This document shows, piece after piece, positions 1 through 7,388 of a stretch of 64,000 nt of DNA; position 1 is the stretch's first letter; every line of letters begins with the position of its first letter. This DNA comes from CAYSYY01 sp964576115 [NCBI: uncultured Gemmatimonadota bacterium]. GTDB lineage: Bacteria; Blakebacterota; Blakebacteria; Blakebacterales. Position numbers and translations under genes: made by a program. The stretch spans positions 1 through 64,000 of the forward strand of contig CAZNUA010000007.1 of the NCBI GenBank assembly GCA_964576115.1. The letters run 5' to 3'. The notes under the pieces were generated by a model. The model saw only the letters and a program-made list of their open reading frames with translations, was not told where the DNA came from and did no database searches.

Positions 1-89
1 TCTATTCCTCATCCTCCTTCTCTTCCTTCTCCTCCTTTTCCTCCTACTTACTATTACTTCTGTTGCTGCTGCTCTTCCTCCTCCTCCCG
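1..89. repeat. Polypyrimidine (TCC-rich) tract at the window edge
   Basis: The first ~89 bases are almost only C and T on the plus strand, built from irregular TCC/TTCC/CTG units. The minus strand is correspondingly purine-rich. No frame through it is supported as coding: on the minus strand the Glu/Gln-rich frame (GAG GAG GAA, then CAG CAG) soon meets a TAA. Such homopurine/homopyrimidine DNA can adopt triplex structure, but that is inference. Bases 90-182 hold nothing I can name. Confidence 0.7.
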
Positions 90-182
90 CCTTGCCGTCT
101 GGACGCCTCGGCCCTCTCGAGACGGTACCGTATGTGCGAAGCGGTGTACTGAGAAACTTTCCGCCTGGTGTCTGCGTATTGC

Positions 183-205
183 CTATATGTTAAATGCCTC
201 TATAG
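183..205. promoter_or_regulatory. Candidate PadR operator, CTATA-N13-TATAG dyad
   Basis: CTATA at 183-187 and TATAG at 201-205 form an inverted repeat directly upstream of the first PadR gene. The Shine-Dalgarno-like TAGGAGA follows at 206-212, eight bases before the ATG. A TTGCCT / TATAGT promoter-like pair (179-184 and 201-206, 16-bp spacing) overlaps the dyad, but it would place the transcript start downstream of the ribosome site, so I do not call it as the promoter. PadR proteins commonly bind AT-rich dyads in their own promoter; the assignment is inference. Confidence 0.35.
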
Positions 206-220
206 TTAGGAGAATGACCC

Positions 221-589
221 ATGCCCGAATCGGATCGGATCGATCGCTTCCTGCCCCTCAATCCGCGCCGCCTGATGGTCCTGCTGAGCTTCGCCCAGGG
301 GCGGGCGCACGGTTATGAGATCAGAAAGCGGGCCGAGGAGCAGTCGCGGGGAGAGGTCCAACTGGACGCCGGCTCCCTCTACCGGATCCTGGCCGGATTC
401 CTGGACGACGGGTTGATCCGGGAGGCAGCCAGCATATCGGCGACCGACACCGATGATACCCGCCGCCGCTACTACGAACTCACCGCCCTGGGCCGGCAGG
501 TGCTCGAAGCCGAAACCGGCCGCCTGGCCGGTCTGGTCGAGTTCGCCCGGACCTGGAAGGTGCTGGGGGAACCGGAGGGAGCCCGATGA
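221..589 (+). CDS. PadR family transcriptional regulator (ADOP-linked)
   Basis: A 122-residue PadR winged-helix protein. The family signature is visible: 'LMVLLSFAQGRAHGYEIRKRAEE' region (about 19-41), the 'GSLYRILAGFLDDGLI' recognition helix (51-66) and the beta-wing 'RRRYYELTALGRQVL' (83-97). PadR proteins are usually dimeric repressors that respond to ligands or envelope stress. The stop overlaps the start of the next permease gene by four bases (ATGA), so the two are translationally coupled and the regulator very probably controls that permease. The start ATG has TAGGAGA eight bases upstream. The specific signal is unknown. Confidence 0.9.
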   Translation: MPESDRIDRFLPLNPRRLMVLLSFAQGRAHGYEIRKRAEEQSRGEVQLDAGSLYRILAGFLDDGLIREAASISATDTDDTRRRYYELTALGRQVLEAETGRLAGLVEFARTWKVLGEPEGAR

Positions 590-3306
590 AGGGATCCCGA
601 CCGGAGCTGCCCGGCCCCGCCCGGCTTCTCACCGCCGCCATCCTTCGTTTCTATCCCCGTACGATCCGCATCCGTTTCGGTACCGAGATGATGCAGTTCG
701 TGGCCGAGGCCCGGGCCGACCGGCACGCGACCCGCGGCCGGGCCGGATTCCTGTTCTGGAGTCGAACTCTCGCCGGGCTGCTGCGTCACGCTCTGGCCGC
801 CCGGATCGACGACTACCGGTGCCGAAGACGACGACGGCACCCCGGCCGTGAGCGCGAACCCGGCCAGCGCCCAATTCTGTCCGCCCGGCCAGCCGAGCTG
901 GTCCGCGACCTCGCCCGGACCGCCCGCAATCTGATCAGGGCACCGGCTTTCACACTCATGACCGTGACGACCCTGGCTCTGGGGATTGGCGCCAGCACCT
1001 GGATCTACAGCGTCGTGCAACCGGTCCTCATCGCCCCTCTCGACTATCCCGAAGCCGACGAACTGGTGCTCCTGCACGAACAGAACCGCACGGTCGGGGG
1101 CAATCGGGAGTGGGTTTCGCCCCTGACCTTCCGTGATTGGACAGAGCGGGCGGAATCTTTCGAGGCTCTCTCGTCCTGGCGGCTGAATCTCTATACCTGG
1201 ACCGACGGCGAGCGGCCGCGGTTGCTGCGCGGGTGGGCGGTCTCGGCCGGATATTTCTCCCTGCTGGGAGCGGAGATGCAGCTGGGCCGGGACTTCACCG
1301 CTGCCGAGGACGAGCCCGGGGGCGAACGGGTGGTGGTGATCGGCCACGCTCTCTGGCAACAGGAGTTCGGCGCCGATCCGCAGATCCTCGGCCGGACCAT
1401 GACCCTGGACGGCACCTCCTACAGAATCGTCGGCGTGGCCGGTCCCCGGGTCGAGTACCCCTCCCGGGGAGATTACTGGGTTCCGGCGGCGACCGATTAC
1501 AGTCGCGAGTTCCGCGACTTCCGTTACCTGGGCGTCATCGGCCGCCTGCGTGACGGTGTGAGCCTGGACGAAGCCGCCGCCGAGATGGACCGGATCGCCG
1601 CCGGGATCGCGACCGAGAATCCCGCCACCAACGAGGGCTGGGGGGTGGAGATCCGCAACCTGAAGGATATTCGTCTGGCGCAGGTACGCCCGATCCTGCT
1701 GGCGCTCTGTGTGGCGGTGGGCCTGCTGCTGTTGATTGCGGTCGGCAACGTCACCAACCTGGCCCTGGCCCGGAGCACGGCCCGGCGAACCGAGGCCGCC
1801 ATCCGATCCGCCCTGGGGGCCGACCGTGGAACACTGGCCCGGATGTATCTGACCGAATCCCTGCTTACCGCCGCCCTCGGAGCAGGCCTGGGTCTGCTTC
1901 TGGCCGCCGGAGGGATCGGTCTGCTGGAACGGATCGCTCCGCAGGCTCTGCCGCGGGCCGAGGGGATCGCGCTCGGGGCCTCCTCGGTGCTGGTGGCCGC
2001 CGGGCTGGCCCTGATCACGGGGCTGGTGGTGGGCTTGCTGACCCTGCTGGTCTCGGGCAGACGTCAAAGCGGCTCGGCCCTGCGTTCGGAGACGGGGGGC
2101 CGGACAGCCACGCGGGGCATGCACCGCTTCCGCCAATCTATCCTGACCGTTCAGGTCGGCTTCGCCCTGGCGCTGCTCGTCGGGGCCATTCTCCTGACCC
2201 GGAGCCTGATCTCGCTGAGCCGGGTCGATGCCGGTTTCGCGCCCGATGATGTGCTGACCTTCAGCTACCAGTTGCCAACAACCGATTATCCCTGGCCCGA
2301 CGCTGCGCTCCTCTTCCAGGATGAGTTGCTCGACACGATCGAACAGATTCCCGGCCTCGAGGCCGCCGGGACAGTAACGCCCCTGCCGATGGAGATGGGC
2401 AGCGTCCCCTCCTCCTGGACCCTGCCCCCGGGCCCCGGCATTGACGAAGCCCGCCCGGTGATGGCGCACATGCGCGTCGTCTCACCCGGCTATTTCGCAG
2501 CCATGCGTCTTCCCCTCGTGGCCGGTCGTCTGTTCGAGACCGGGGATCGCCAGGACACCGCCCCGGTGGTCCTCGTGAATCGGGCCTTTACGGAGCGTTA
2601 CCTGTCCGGCATCGAGCCGATCGGTATCCCTGTCACCGCCGGTGAAGCCGATGATCCAACTGAGGAACGTTCGACGATCGTCGGGGTCGTGGGCGATGTC
2701 CGCTTCCGCTCCCTGCGCAGCGAAAGCGAGCCGGAGATCTACATCCCCGCGAGCCAGTTCCCTCAGACGTGGGGCCACCTGGTTGTCCGGTCAGACAACT
2801 CGCGGTCAGACCTCGTCGAGGCGGTGACCGCGGCCGTCGGCCGGATCGATCCCGCCCTGCCCCTGGCCGATATCAGAAGCGGAGAGGAGATCATCGACAG
2901 CCAGCTGCGTCCCTACCGGCTCAGCACCACCCTGGCCCTGCTGCTGGCGATCACGGCCTCGATCCTGGCCATGGTGGGAATCGTCGGGGTGTTTTCCCTG
3001 GTGGTGGCTCAGCGGATGCCCGAGATGGGAATCCGCATGGCCCTGGGAGCCTCGCCGGGCGGAATCGTGCGCCTGGTGCTCGGGCGGGGAATGAAGCCGG
3101 TCGGCGTCGGGCTCCTGCTGGGCCTCGCTCTGGCGGTGCCCGGAACCCGCCTGCTGACCAGCCAGGTCTACGGCGTGAGTCGGCTCGATCCGCTGACCTT
3201 CGTGCTTGCGGTCCTCCTGTTGGCGGCGGCTGGTTATCTGGCCTGCCGGATCCCCGGTTCGCGGGCCGCCTCGGCCGATCCGGTGGAACTGCTCAAGACC
3301 GAGTAA
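586..3306 (+). CDS. ABC transporter permease, ADOP family (MacB/FtsX duplicated), copy 1
   Basis: A 906-residue inner-membrane permease of the acidobacterial duplicated orphan permease type. An N-terminal prefix domain (about 14-75, 'AILRFYPRTIRIRFGTEMM') precedes two MacB-like halves. Each half has an initial membrane helix ('LALGIGASTWIYSVVQPVL' at about 130-148), a large periplasmic MacB_PCD domain, and an FtsX core of three helices. The first FtsX core contains 'NVTNLALARSTARRTEAAIRSALGA', the last 'EMGIRMALGASPGGIVRLVLG'. No MacB-type ATPase gene lies beside it, which is normal for ADOPs; the energising ATPase and substrate are unknown. It overlaps the upstream PadR stop by four bases. 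Confidence 0.9.
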   Translation: MKGSRPELPGPARLLTAAILRFYPRTIRIRFGTEMMQFVAEARADRHATRGRAGFLFWSRTLAGLLRHALAARIDDYRCRRRRRHPGREREPGQRPILSARPAELVRDLARTARNLIRAPAFTLMTVTTLALGIGASTWIYSVVQPVLIAPLDYPEADELVLLHEQNRTVGGNREWVSPLTFRDWTERAESFEALSSWRLNLYTWTDGERPRLLRGWAVSAGYFSLLGAEMQLGRDFTAAEDEPGGERVVVIGHALWQQEFGADPQILGRTMTLDGTSYRIVGVAGPRVEYPSRGDYWVPAATDYSREFRDFRYLGVIGRLRDGVSLDEAAAEMDRIAAGIATENPATNEGWGVEIRNLKDIRLAQVRPILLALCVAVGLLLLIAVGNVTNLALARSTARRTEAAIRSALGADRGTLARMYLTESLLTAALGAGLGLLLAAGGIGLLERIAPQALPRAEGIALGASSVLVAAGLALITGLVVGLLTLLVSGRRQSGSALRSETGGRTATRGMHRFRQSILTVQVGFALALLVGAILLTRSLISLSRVDAGFAPDDVLTFSYQLPTTDYPWPDAALLFQDELLDTIEQIPGLEAAGTVTPLPMEMGSVPSSWTLPPGPGIDEARPVMAHMRVVSPGYFAAMRLPLVAGRLFETGDRQDTAPVVLVNRAFTERYLSGIEPIGIPVTAGEADDPTEERSTIVGVVGDVRFRSLRSESEPEIYIPASQFPQTWGHLVVRSDNSRSDLVEAVTAAVGRIDPALPLADIRSGEEIIDSQLRPYRLSTTLALLLAITASILAMVGIVGVFSLVVAQRMPEMGIRMALGASPGGIVRLVLGRGMKPVGVGLLLGLALAVPGTRLLTSQVYGVSRLDPLTFVLAVLLLAAAGYLACRIPGSRAASADPVELLKTE

Positions 3307-3322
3307 AATTCGTGTAACCTTC

Positions 3323-3336
3323 CGACCGGCCGGTCG
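3323..3336. promoter_or_regulatory. Perfect 14-bp palindrome CGACCGGCCGGTCG
   Basis: A perfect palindrome 17 bases after the first ADOP stop and about 90 bases before the second PadR gene. Its core GACCGGCCGGTC differs by one base from the core of the TetR-gene operator at 6610-6621 (GACCGGCTGGTC). Having no loop it is a poor terminator hairpin, so an operator is more likely. Binding by the TetR protein encoded at 6714 is a testable inference. Confidence 0.45.
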
Positions 3337-3352
3337 TATTATGTACGTGTAC

Positions 3353-3369
3353 CCATAGTTATCTTATGG
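3353..3369. promoter_or_regulatory. Candidate PadR operator, CCATA-N7-TATGG dyad
   Basis: CCATA (3353-3357) and TATGG (3365-3369) flank seven bases in an AT-rich stretch upstream of the second PadR gene. The position and AT-rich dyad character match the elements upstream of the PadR genes at 221 and 50795. Assignment to PadR is inference. Confidence 0.35.
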
Positions 3370-3428
3370 ATAGCGGTCTTTGGTAAGGAGAAAAGCCCTC
3401 GACCCGACCGCACACACGAAGGATCTCG

Positions 3429-3776
3429 ATGATGAAGCAGGATTCGCTGGAAATGTTCAAGGGCACCCTCGACCTGGTCATCCTCACGGCCGTGAGCTGG
3501 ACCTCGATGCACGGGTACGAGATCTCGCGCCAGATCCGCCTGCGCACCAAAGAGGCTTTCGCCCTCGAGGAAGGCGCCCTTTACCCGGCTCTTCGCCGGC
3601 TCGAGAAGAAGGGCTGGCTGCGGGCCGAGTGGGGTGTGACCGACACGGGACGCGAGGCGAAGTTCTATGATCTCACCGCCGAGGGGCGAAACCAGCTGGC
3701 GCTGAAAATGCAGACCTGGGAACGGTATGTCGAAGCCATGGGCCGGGTGATTGCGGCCCGGGGGCCGGTGCGATGA
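3429..3776 (+). CDS. PadR family transcriptional regulator (ADOP-linked)
   Basis: A 115-residue PadR regulator of the short, ADOP-linked subfamily. The opening 'FKGTLDLVILTAVSWTSMHGYEISRQIR', the recognition segment 'LEEGALYPALRRLEKKGWL' and the wing 'GREAKFYDLTAEGRNQL' are typical. Start chosen at the first of two consecutive ATG codons, with AAGGA six to nine bases upstream; an AAGGAG further upstream (about 3385) is too distant. The stop overlaps the next gene as ATGA. The likely role is repression of the downstream permease gene in response to an unknown cue. Confidence 0.9.
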   Translation: MMKQDSLEMFKGTLDLVILTAVSWTSMHGYEISRQIRLRTKEAFALEEGALYPALRRLEKKGWLRAEWGVTDTGREAKFYDLTAEGRNQLALKMQTWERYVEAMGRVIAARGPVR

Positions 3777-6457
3777 TCGAACCCGGTTCGGCCGATCTCA
3801 ACCGGCGCGGCATCAGGCGCAGCGGTCATATCAGCGGCCGGCGTCCCGATGTGCGCGGCCTCCCCGTGCGCGAGGACGTACGCCGCGAGGTCGAACTGCA
3901 CCTCGACTGCCGAGCACAGGAACTCATCGATGAGGGGTGGGAGCCGGACGACGCCCAGGAGGAAGCCGAGCGGCTCTTCGGTAACCGCAAGAACATCCGT
4001 CGCGAATGCGAACAGATCACGAAAGAGAAGGATCGCATGACCAGATTCGCCCTCTTCCTGCAGGGAGTTCTCACAGACATCCGCTACGCGCTGCGCACTC
4101 TCCGGCATACGCCGGTATTCACTTCGGCGGCCGTGGTGAGCCTGGCCATCGGGATCGGCGCCGGCACGGCCATCTTCAGCATCGTCAACGCCGTCATGCT
4201 TCGGCCTCTGCCCTATCACGAGCCCGAGCGCCTCGTGCGGGTCTGGCCGACGCACAGATTCAGCAAGAGCCTTTTCGAGGAATTCCGGAACGACTGCCGG
4301 GAGTTCGAAGCTCTAAGTGCGTACGCCAGCCGCTCGTTCGCTCTGACCGGAACCGGGCAGGCGACCGACGTGACAGGCGGATACGTTACCGTCTCTCATT
4401 TCAGCTTACTCGGCATCCAGCCCTTCCTCGGCCGGGGTTTCACGCCCGACGAGGAAGAGCCGGGTAGTGCCGAAACGGTGGTCCTGAGTTACGGGCTCTG
4501 GCAGGAGCAGTTTGGCGCCGATCCGGAGATCCTCGGGACCGCCATCGACCTGAGCGGCAGCGGGGTCAACACCCGGACGGTCATCGGGATCATGCCCGAA
4601 GGATACGAACCGCTGGATGAGAGCTGGAAGTACTGGATCCCGATGAAGATCGATCCGGCCAATTTCCCCGATTACGCCGGCACAGCCGGTTACGATTGCA
4701 TCGGGCGGATCACCTCCGGGTCCACTCCCGCCCGGGCCGAGGCCGACGTACGCCGGGTGGCCGCCCGGGTGGGCGAGGATCAGAGCTGGATCACCCCCGA
4801 AGACGTCGCTGCGGCCAGCGCCCCGCTGCTGCTCGAAGCCGTCATCGGCAGTGCAAAAACCTACCTGGTGCTCTTCCTGGCAGCGGTGGGTCTGGTGCTG
4901 CTGCTGACCTGCGCCAACCTGGCCAACATCATGCTGGCCAGGGCCGGAGGTCGCCGCCCCGAAATGGCGGTCCGGACCGCCCTGGGAGCCGGGCGGAGCC
5001 GCCTGCTGCGCCAGCTCATCACCGAGAGCGTGGTACTCGGGCTGCTCGGCGGCGGAGCCGGGCTCGTGGTCGGAACCTGGCTGCTGGCGATTCTCAGAGG
5101 CAACCTGCCGCCGGGCACGCCCCGGGTGGCCGGGATCGGAATCGACACTACCGTCCTGCTCTTCACCGCCGGCCTCTCACTGCTCGCGGCCGTGCTCTAC
5201 GGCCTGGCCCCGGCGCTCTCGAGTACGCGGAACAGCATCGGTTCCGTACTGCGGGAAGGGCAGAGCGGGACCGGCGGATCCCGGCCGAAACTGCGCTGGA
5301 ACGCGATCCTGATCACCGCCGAGATAACGGTCTCGGTCATCCTGCTGATCGGAGCCGGTCTGCTGATCCGCAGCAGTGCCGCCCTGAGGCAGGTCGATCC
5401 CGGTTTCGAGATCGAGAACCTGGCCACGATCCGGGTGAATCCGCCCGGCTCGGCCTACCCCGACGATGCCGACCTGATCGCGTACTACCGGGATGTCACC
5501 ACCCGGCTCACGAACCTGCCCGAAGTCACCTCGGTGGGCCGGGTCGGTTACATGCCGCTCACGAGGGCGGGTATGGGAATCCTCTATGAACCGGAAGGGC
5601 ATCCGACGCCTGAAGGCCAGCAGATGCCGCGGACAAAGGTGAACATCGTCAGTGCGGAGTTCTTCGAAACCATGGGCATCCCCCTGCTCGCCGGCCGGGT
5701 ACCCGACTGGCGTCCGGGAGATCCCCCGCTGATCGAGTTCGCCGTCAACCGCGCGTTTGCCGATCTGTACTGGGAGGGAACCGATGCGGTCGGCCGCTGG
5801 GTGGACATGAATACAGTCCGCTGGACGATCACCGGCATTGTCGGCAACCTCAATCAGTACAGTCTCAGGTCCGAGCCCGTACCCGAAGTCTACGTCCGCG
5901 ACGAGCTCTACGCGCAGCGCACCATGTACCTGCTCGTGCGAACCGCCGGCGATCCGGCCGCAATGCTGCCGCTGATCCAGGAAACGATCAGAGCCCAGGA
6001 TCCCGACGTGCCGCTCAGCTACCCACGCACGATGGAGGAACTGCGCCGGCGATCGGTCACGCAGTCGCGCACCTCGACCGTTCTGATGGCGTTTTTCGGG
6101 ATCGTCGCCTTCGCCCTTGCCCTGATCGGCGTCTTCGGCGTGGTCTCCTACACCACCCAGCAGCGCACCCGCGAGATCGGGATCCGGATCACCCTGGGAG
6201 CCGTGCGACCCCGAATCGTCAGCGAGGTACTGGCCGGCGCTCTCCTCCCGGTCGGGATCGGCCTGCTGCTCGGGATCGGCCTGGCCCTGTTTGCAACCCG
6301 GGCCCTGGCGAACCTGCTCTTCGGTGTCGCAGCCACCGATCTGGCCACCTATGCCGGGGTGGTCGGACTCCAGATCGCCGTGGCGCTCCTGGCCTGTTAC
6401 CTGCCGGCCCGACGGATCGCGTCAACCGATCCGATGCTCGTCCTCCGGTCCGAATGA
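3773..6457 (+). CDS. ABC transporter permease, ADOP family, copy 2
   Basis: An 894-residue duplicated MacB/FtsX permease. The N-terminus carries the 'permease prefix domain 1' signature, with 'REDVRREVELHLDCRAQELIDEG', then 'EEAERLFGN' (about 30-80), which is characteristic of ADOPs. The first membrane helix is near residue 120 ('VVSLAIGIGAGTAIFSIVNA'). The FtsX cores include 'ANLANIMLARAGGRRPEMAVRTALGA' and, near the C-terminus, 'REIGIRITLGAVRPRIVSEVL'. It is coupled to the PadR gene by a four-base overlap. No ATP-binding subunit is adjacent. Export or mechanotransmission at the inner membrane is the family role; the substrate is not known. Confidence 0.9.
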   Translation: MIEPGSADLNRRGIRRSGHISGRRPDVRGLPVREDVRREVELHLDCRAQELIDEGWEPDDAQEEAERLFGNRKNIRRECEQITKEKDRMTRFALFLQGVLTDIRYALRTLRHTPVFTSAAVVSLAIGIGAGTAIFSIVNAVMLRPLPYHEPERLVRVWPTHRFSKSLFEEFRNDCREFEALSAYASRSFALTGTGQATDVTGGYVTVSHFSLLGIQPFLGRGFTPDEEEPGSAETVVLSYGLWQEQFGADPEILGTAIDLSGSGVNTRTVIGIMPEGYEPLDESWKYWIPMKIDPANFPDYAGTAGYDCIGRITSGSTPARAEADVRRVAARVGEDQSWITPEDVAAASAPLLLEAVIGSAKTYLVLFLAAVGLVLLLTCANLANIMLARAGGRRPEMAVRTALGAGRSRLLRQLITESVVLGLLGGGAGLVVGTWLLAILRGNLPPGTPRVAGIGIDTTVLLFTAGLSLLAAVLYGLAPALSSTRNSIGSVLREGQSGTGGSRPKLRWNAILITAEITVSVILLIGAGLLIRSSAALRQVDPGFEIENLATIRVNPPGSAYPDDADLIAYYRDVTTRLTNLPEVTSVGRVGYMPLTRAGMGILYEPEGHPTPEGQQMPRTKVNIVSAEFFETMGIPLLAGRVPDWRPGDPPLIEFAVNRAFADLYWEGTDAVGRWVDMNTVRWTITGIVGNLNQYSLRSEPVPEVYVRDELYAQRTMYLLVRTAGDPAAMLPLIQETIRAQDPDVPLSYPRTMEELRRRSVTQSRTSTVLMAFFGIVAFALALIGVFGVVSYTTQQRTREIGIRITLGAVRPRIVSEVLAGALLPVGIGLLLGIGLALFATRALANLLFGVAATDLATYAGVVGLQIAVALLACYLPARRIASTDPMLVLRSE

Positions 6458-6605
6458 AGGCCGGTGCGTGTGAGAGCGGGCACATTGAGCGCATCATGGA
6501 TGCAAAGTCGATCCGGGTAGATCAGACCGCTTACCGAAAATATGCCACCTCTATAAGTTCTTTTCATTCAATCAGTTAGAGACTGTTTGCTTTTTCTCTT
6601 GATTT

Positions 6606-6625
6606 TTTAGACCGGCTGGTCTAAA
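6606..6625. promoter_or_regulatory. TetR-type operator, perfect 8-bp arms TTTAGACC/GGTCTAAA
   Basis: Arms TTTAGACC (6606-6613) and GGTCTAAA (6618-6625) flank GGCT, about 90 bases before the TetR start, in an otherwise AT-rich stretch (about 6520-6610). This is the typical size and symmetry of a TetR operator. A TTGATT (6599-6604) and TAAACA (6622-6627) 17 bases apart would put the operator between -35 and -10, consistent with autorepression, but the -10 match is weak. The upstream stretch 6458-6605 holds no gene. Confidence 0.65.
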
Positions 6626-6713
6626 CATACAGTACGACCGGGCCGTATAAACGGTTGAGGCGATAACGTTTCAGATACGACAGGTGACTGATCCCACCGT
6701 CGGGAGGTCCCGC

Positions 6714-7376
6714 ATGCCCCTGCCCCGTTTCGAGAAAATGCCCGAGGAGAAGAAGCTGCAGATCCTCGAGGCCGCCGCGCGGGAGATCGCCGAACGGGGG
6801 TACGAGCAGTCCTCGCTGAACCGGATCCTCGAAGACGCCGGCCTGAGCAAAGGGGCGGCGTACTACTACTTCGAGGACAAGGAGGACCTGATCGCCACCG
6901 TTCTGCGGCACTACTGGCTCGATTTCGTCTCCGACCCCGTCAGCGAAGTCGCCCTCGAGACCCCCGACGATTTCTGGAACTGGCTGGCCGAACTCTACGC
7001 CCACCCCTTCGATCTGATCGAGAGCCAGCCCTGGCTGCTCGGCTTCAGCAAGGTGGTCTGGAACCTGCCCTCCGTACAGCGCGCGAGCGGCCCGATGGGC
7101 GAGATCTGGGGCCAGGCGATGGAGTGGCTGCAGGGTTTCATCGTCCGGGGCCGCGAGCTCGGGGCGATCCGAAACGACCTTTCAGACGAATTGCTGATGC
7201 AGATGATCATGGCCATCGACAACGTGCACGACCGCTGGCTGGCCGATCACTGGGAAGAGATGGACAGCGAAGAGTTCCGGAAATTCACCGTACTCTTTAC
7301 GGATCTGATGCGCCGGGCCCTGGAAACTCGGTACGCAGATACTCCGCCAGTCGACACTCCGTTCACCGACTCGTAA
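6714..7376 (+). CDS. TetR/AcrR family transcriptional regulator
   Basis: A 220-residue TetR-family repressor. The N-terminal helix-turn-helix is clear: 'ILEAAAREIAERGYEQSSLNRILEDAGLSKGAAYYYFEDKEDL' motif elements lie at about residues 17-59. The C-terminal ligand-binding half is variable and gives no ligand. I chose ATG 6714 because GGGAGGT lies just upstream (6702-6708); a GTG at 6684 in the same frame would add 10 residues without a good ribosome site. The gene is followed 12 bases later by the exporter fusion, so it most likely represses an operon made of itself, the exporter and the outer-membrane barrel, through the palindrome at 6606-6625. Confidence 0.9.
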   Translation: MPLPRFEKMPEEKKLQILEAAAREIAERGYEQSSLNRILEDAGLSKGAAYYYFEDKEDLIATVLRHYWLDFVSDPVSEVALETPDDFWNWLAELYAHPFDLIESQPWLLGFSKVVWNLPSVQRASGPMGEIWGQAMEWLQGFIVRGRELGAIRNDLSDELLMQMIMAIDNVHDRWLADHWEEMDSEEFRKFTVLFTDLMRRALETRYADTPPVDTPFTDS

Positions 7377-7388
7377 GGAATACCTCTC

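Noticed and set aside
1-93. Purine-rich minus-strand frame as the end of a Glu/Gln-rich protein
   Set aside because: Stops interrupt the frame, and no neighbouring coding sequence is available to support it.
472-2469. Long minus-strand open frame (665 codons) opposite the first ADOP
   Set aside because: Translation is low-complexity Gly/Gln/Arg/Pro-rich with no family match; it is the expected antisense frame of a GC-rich gene with a clear product on the plus strand.
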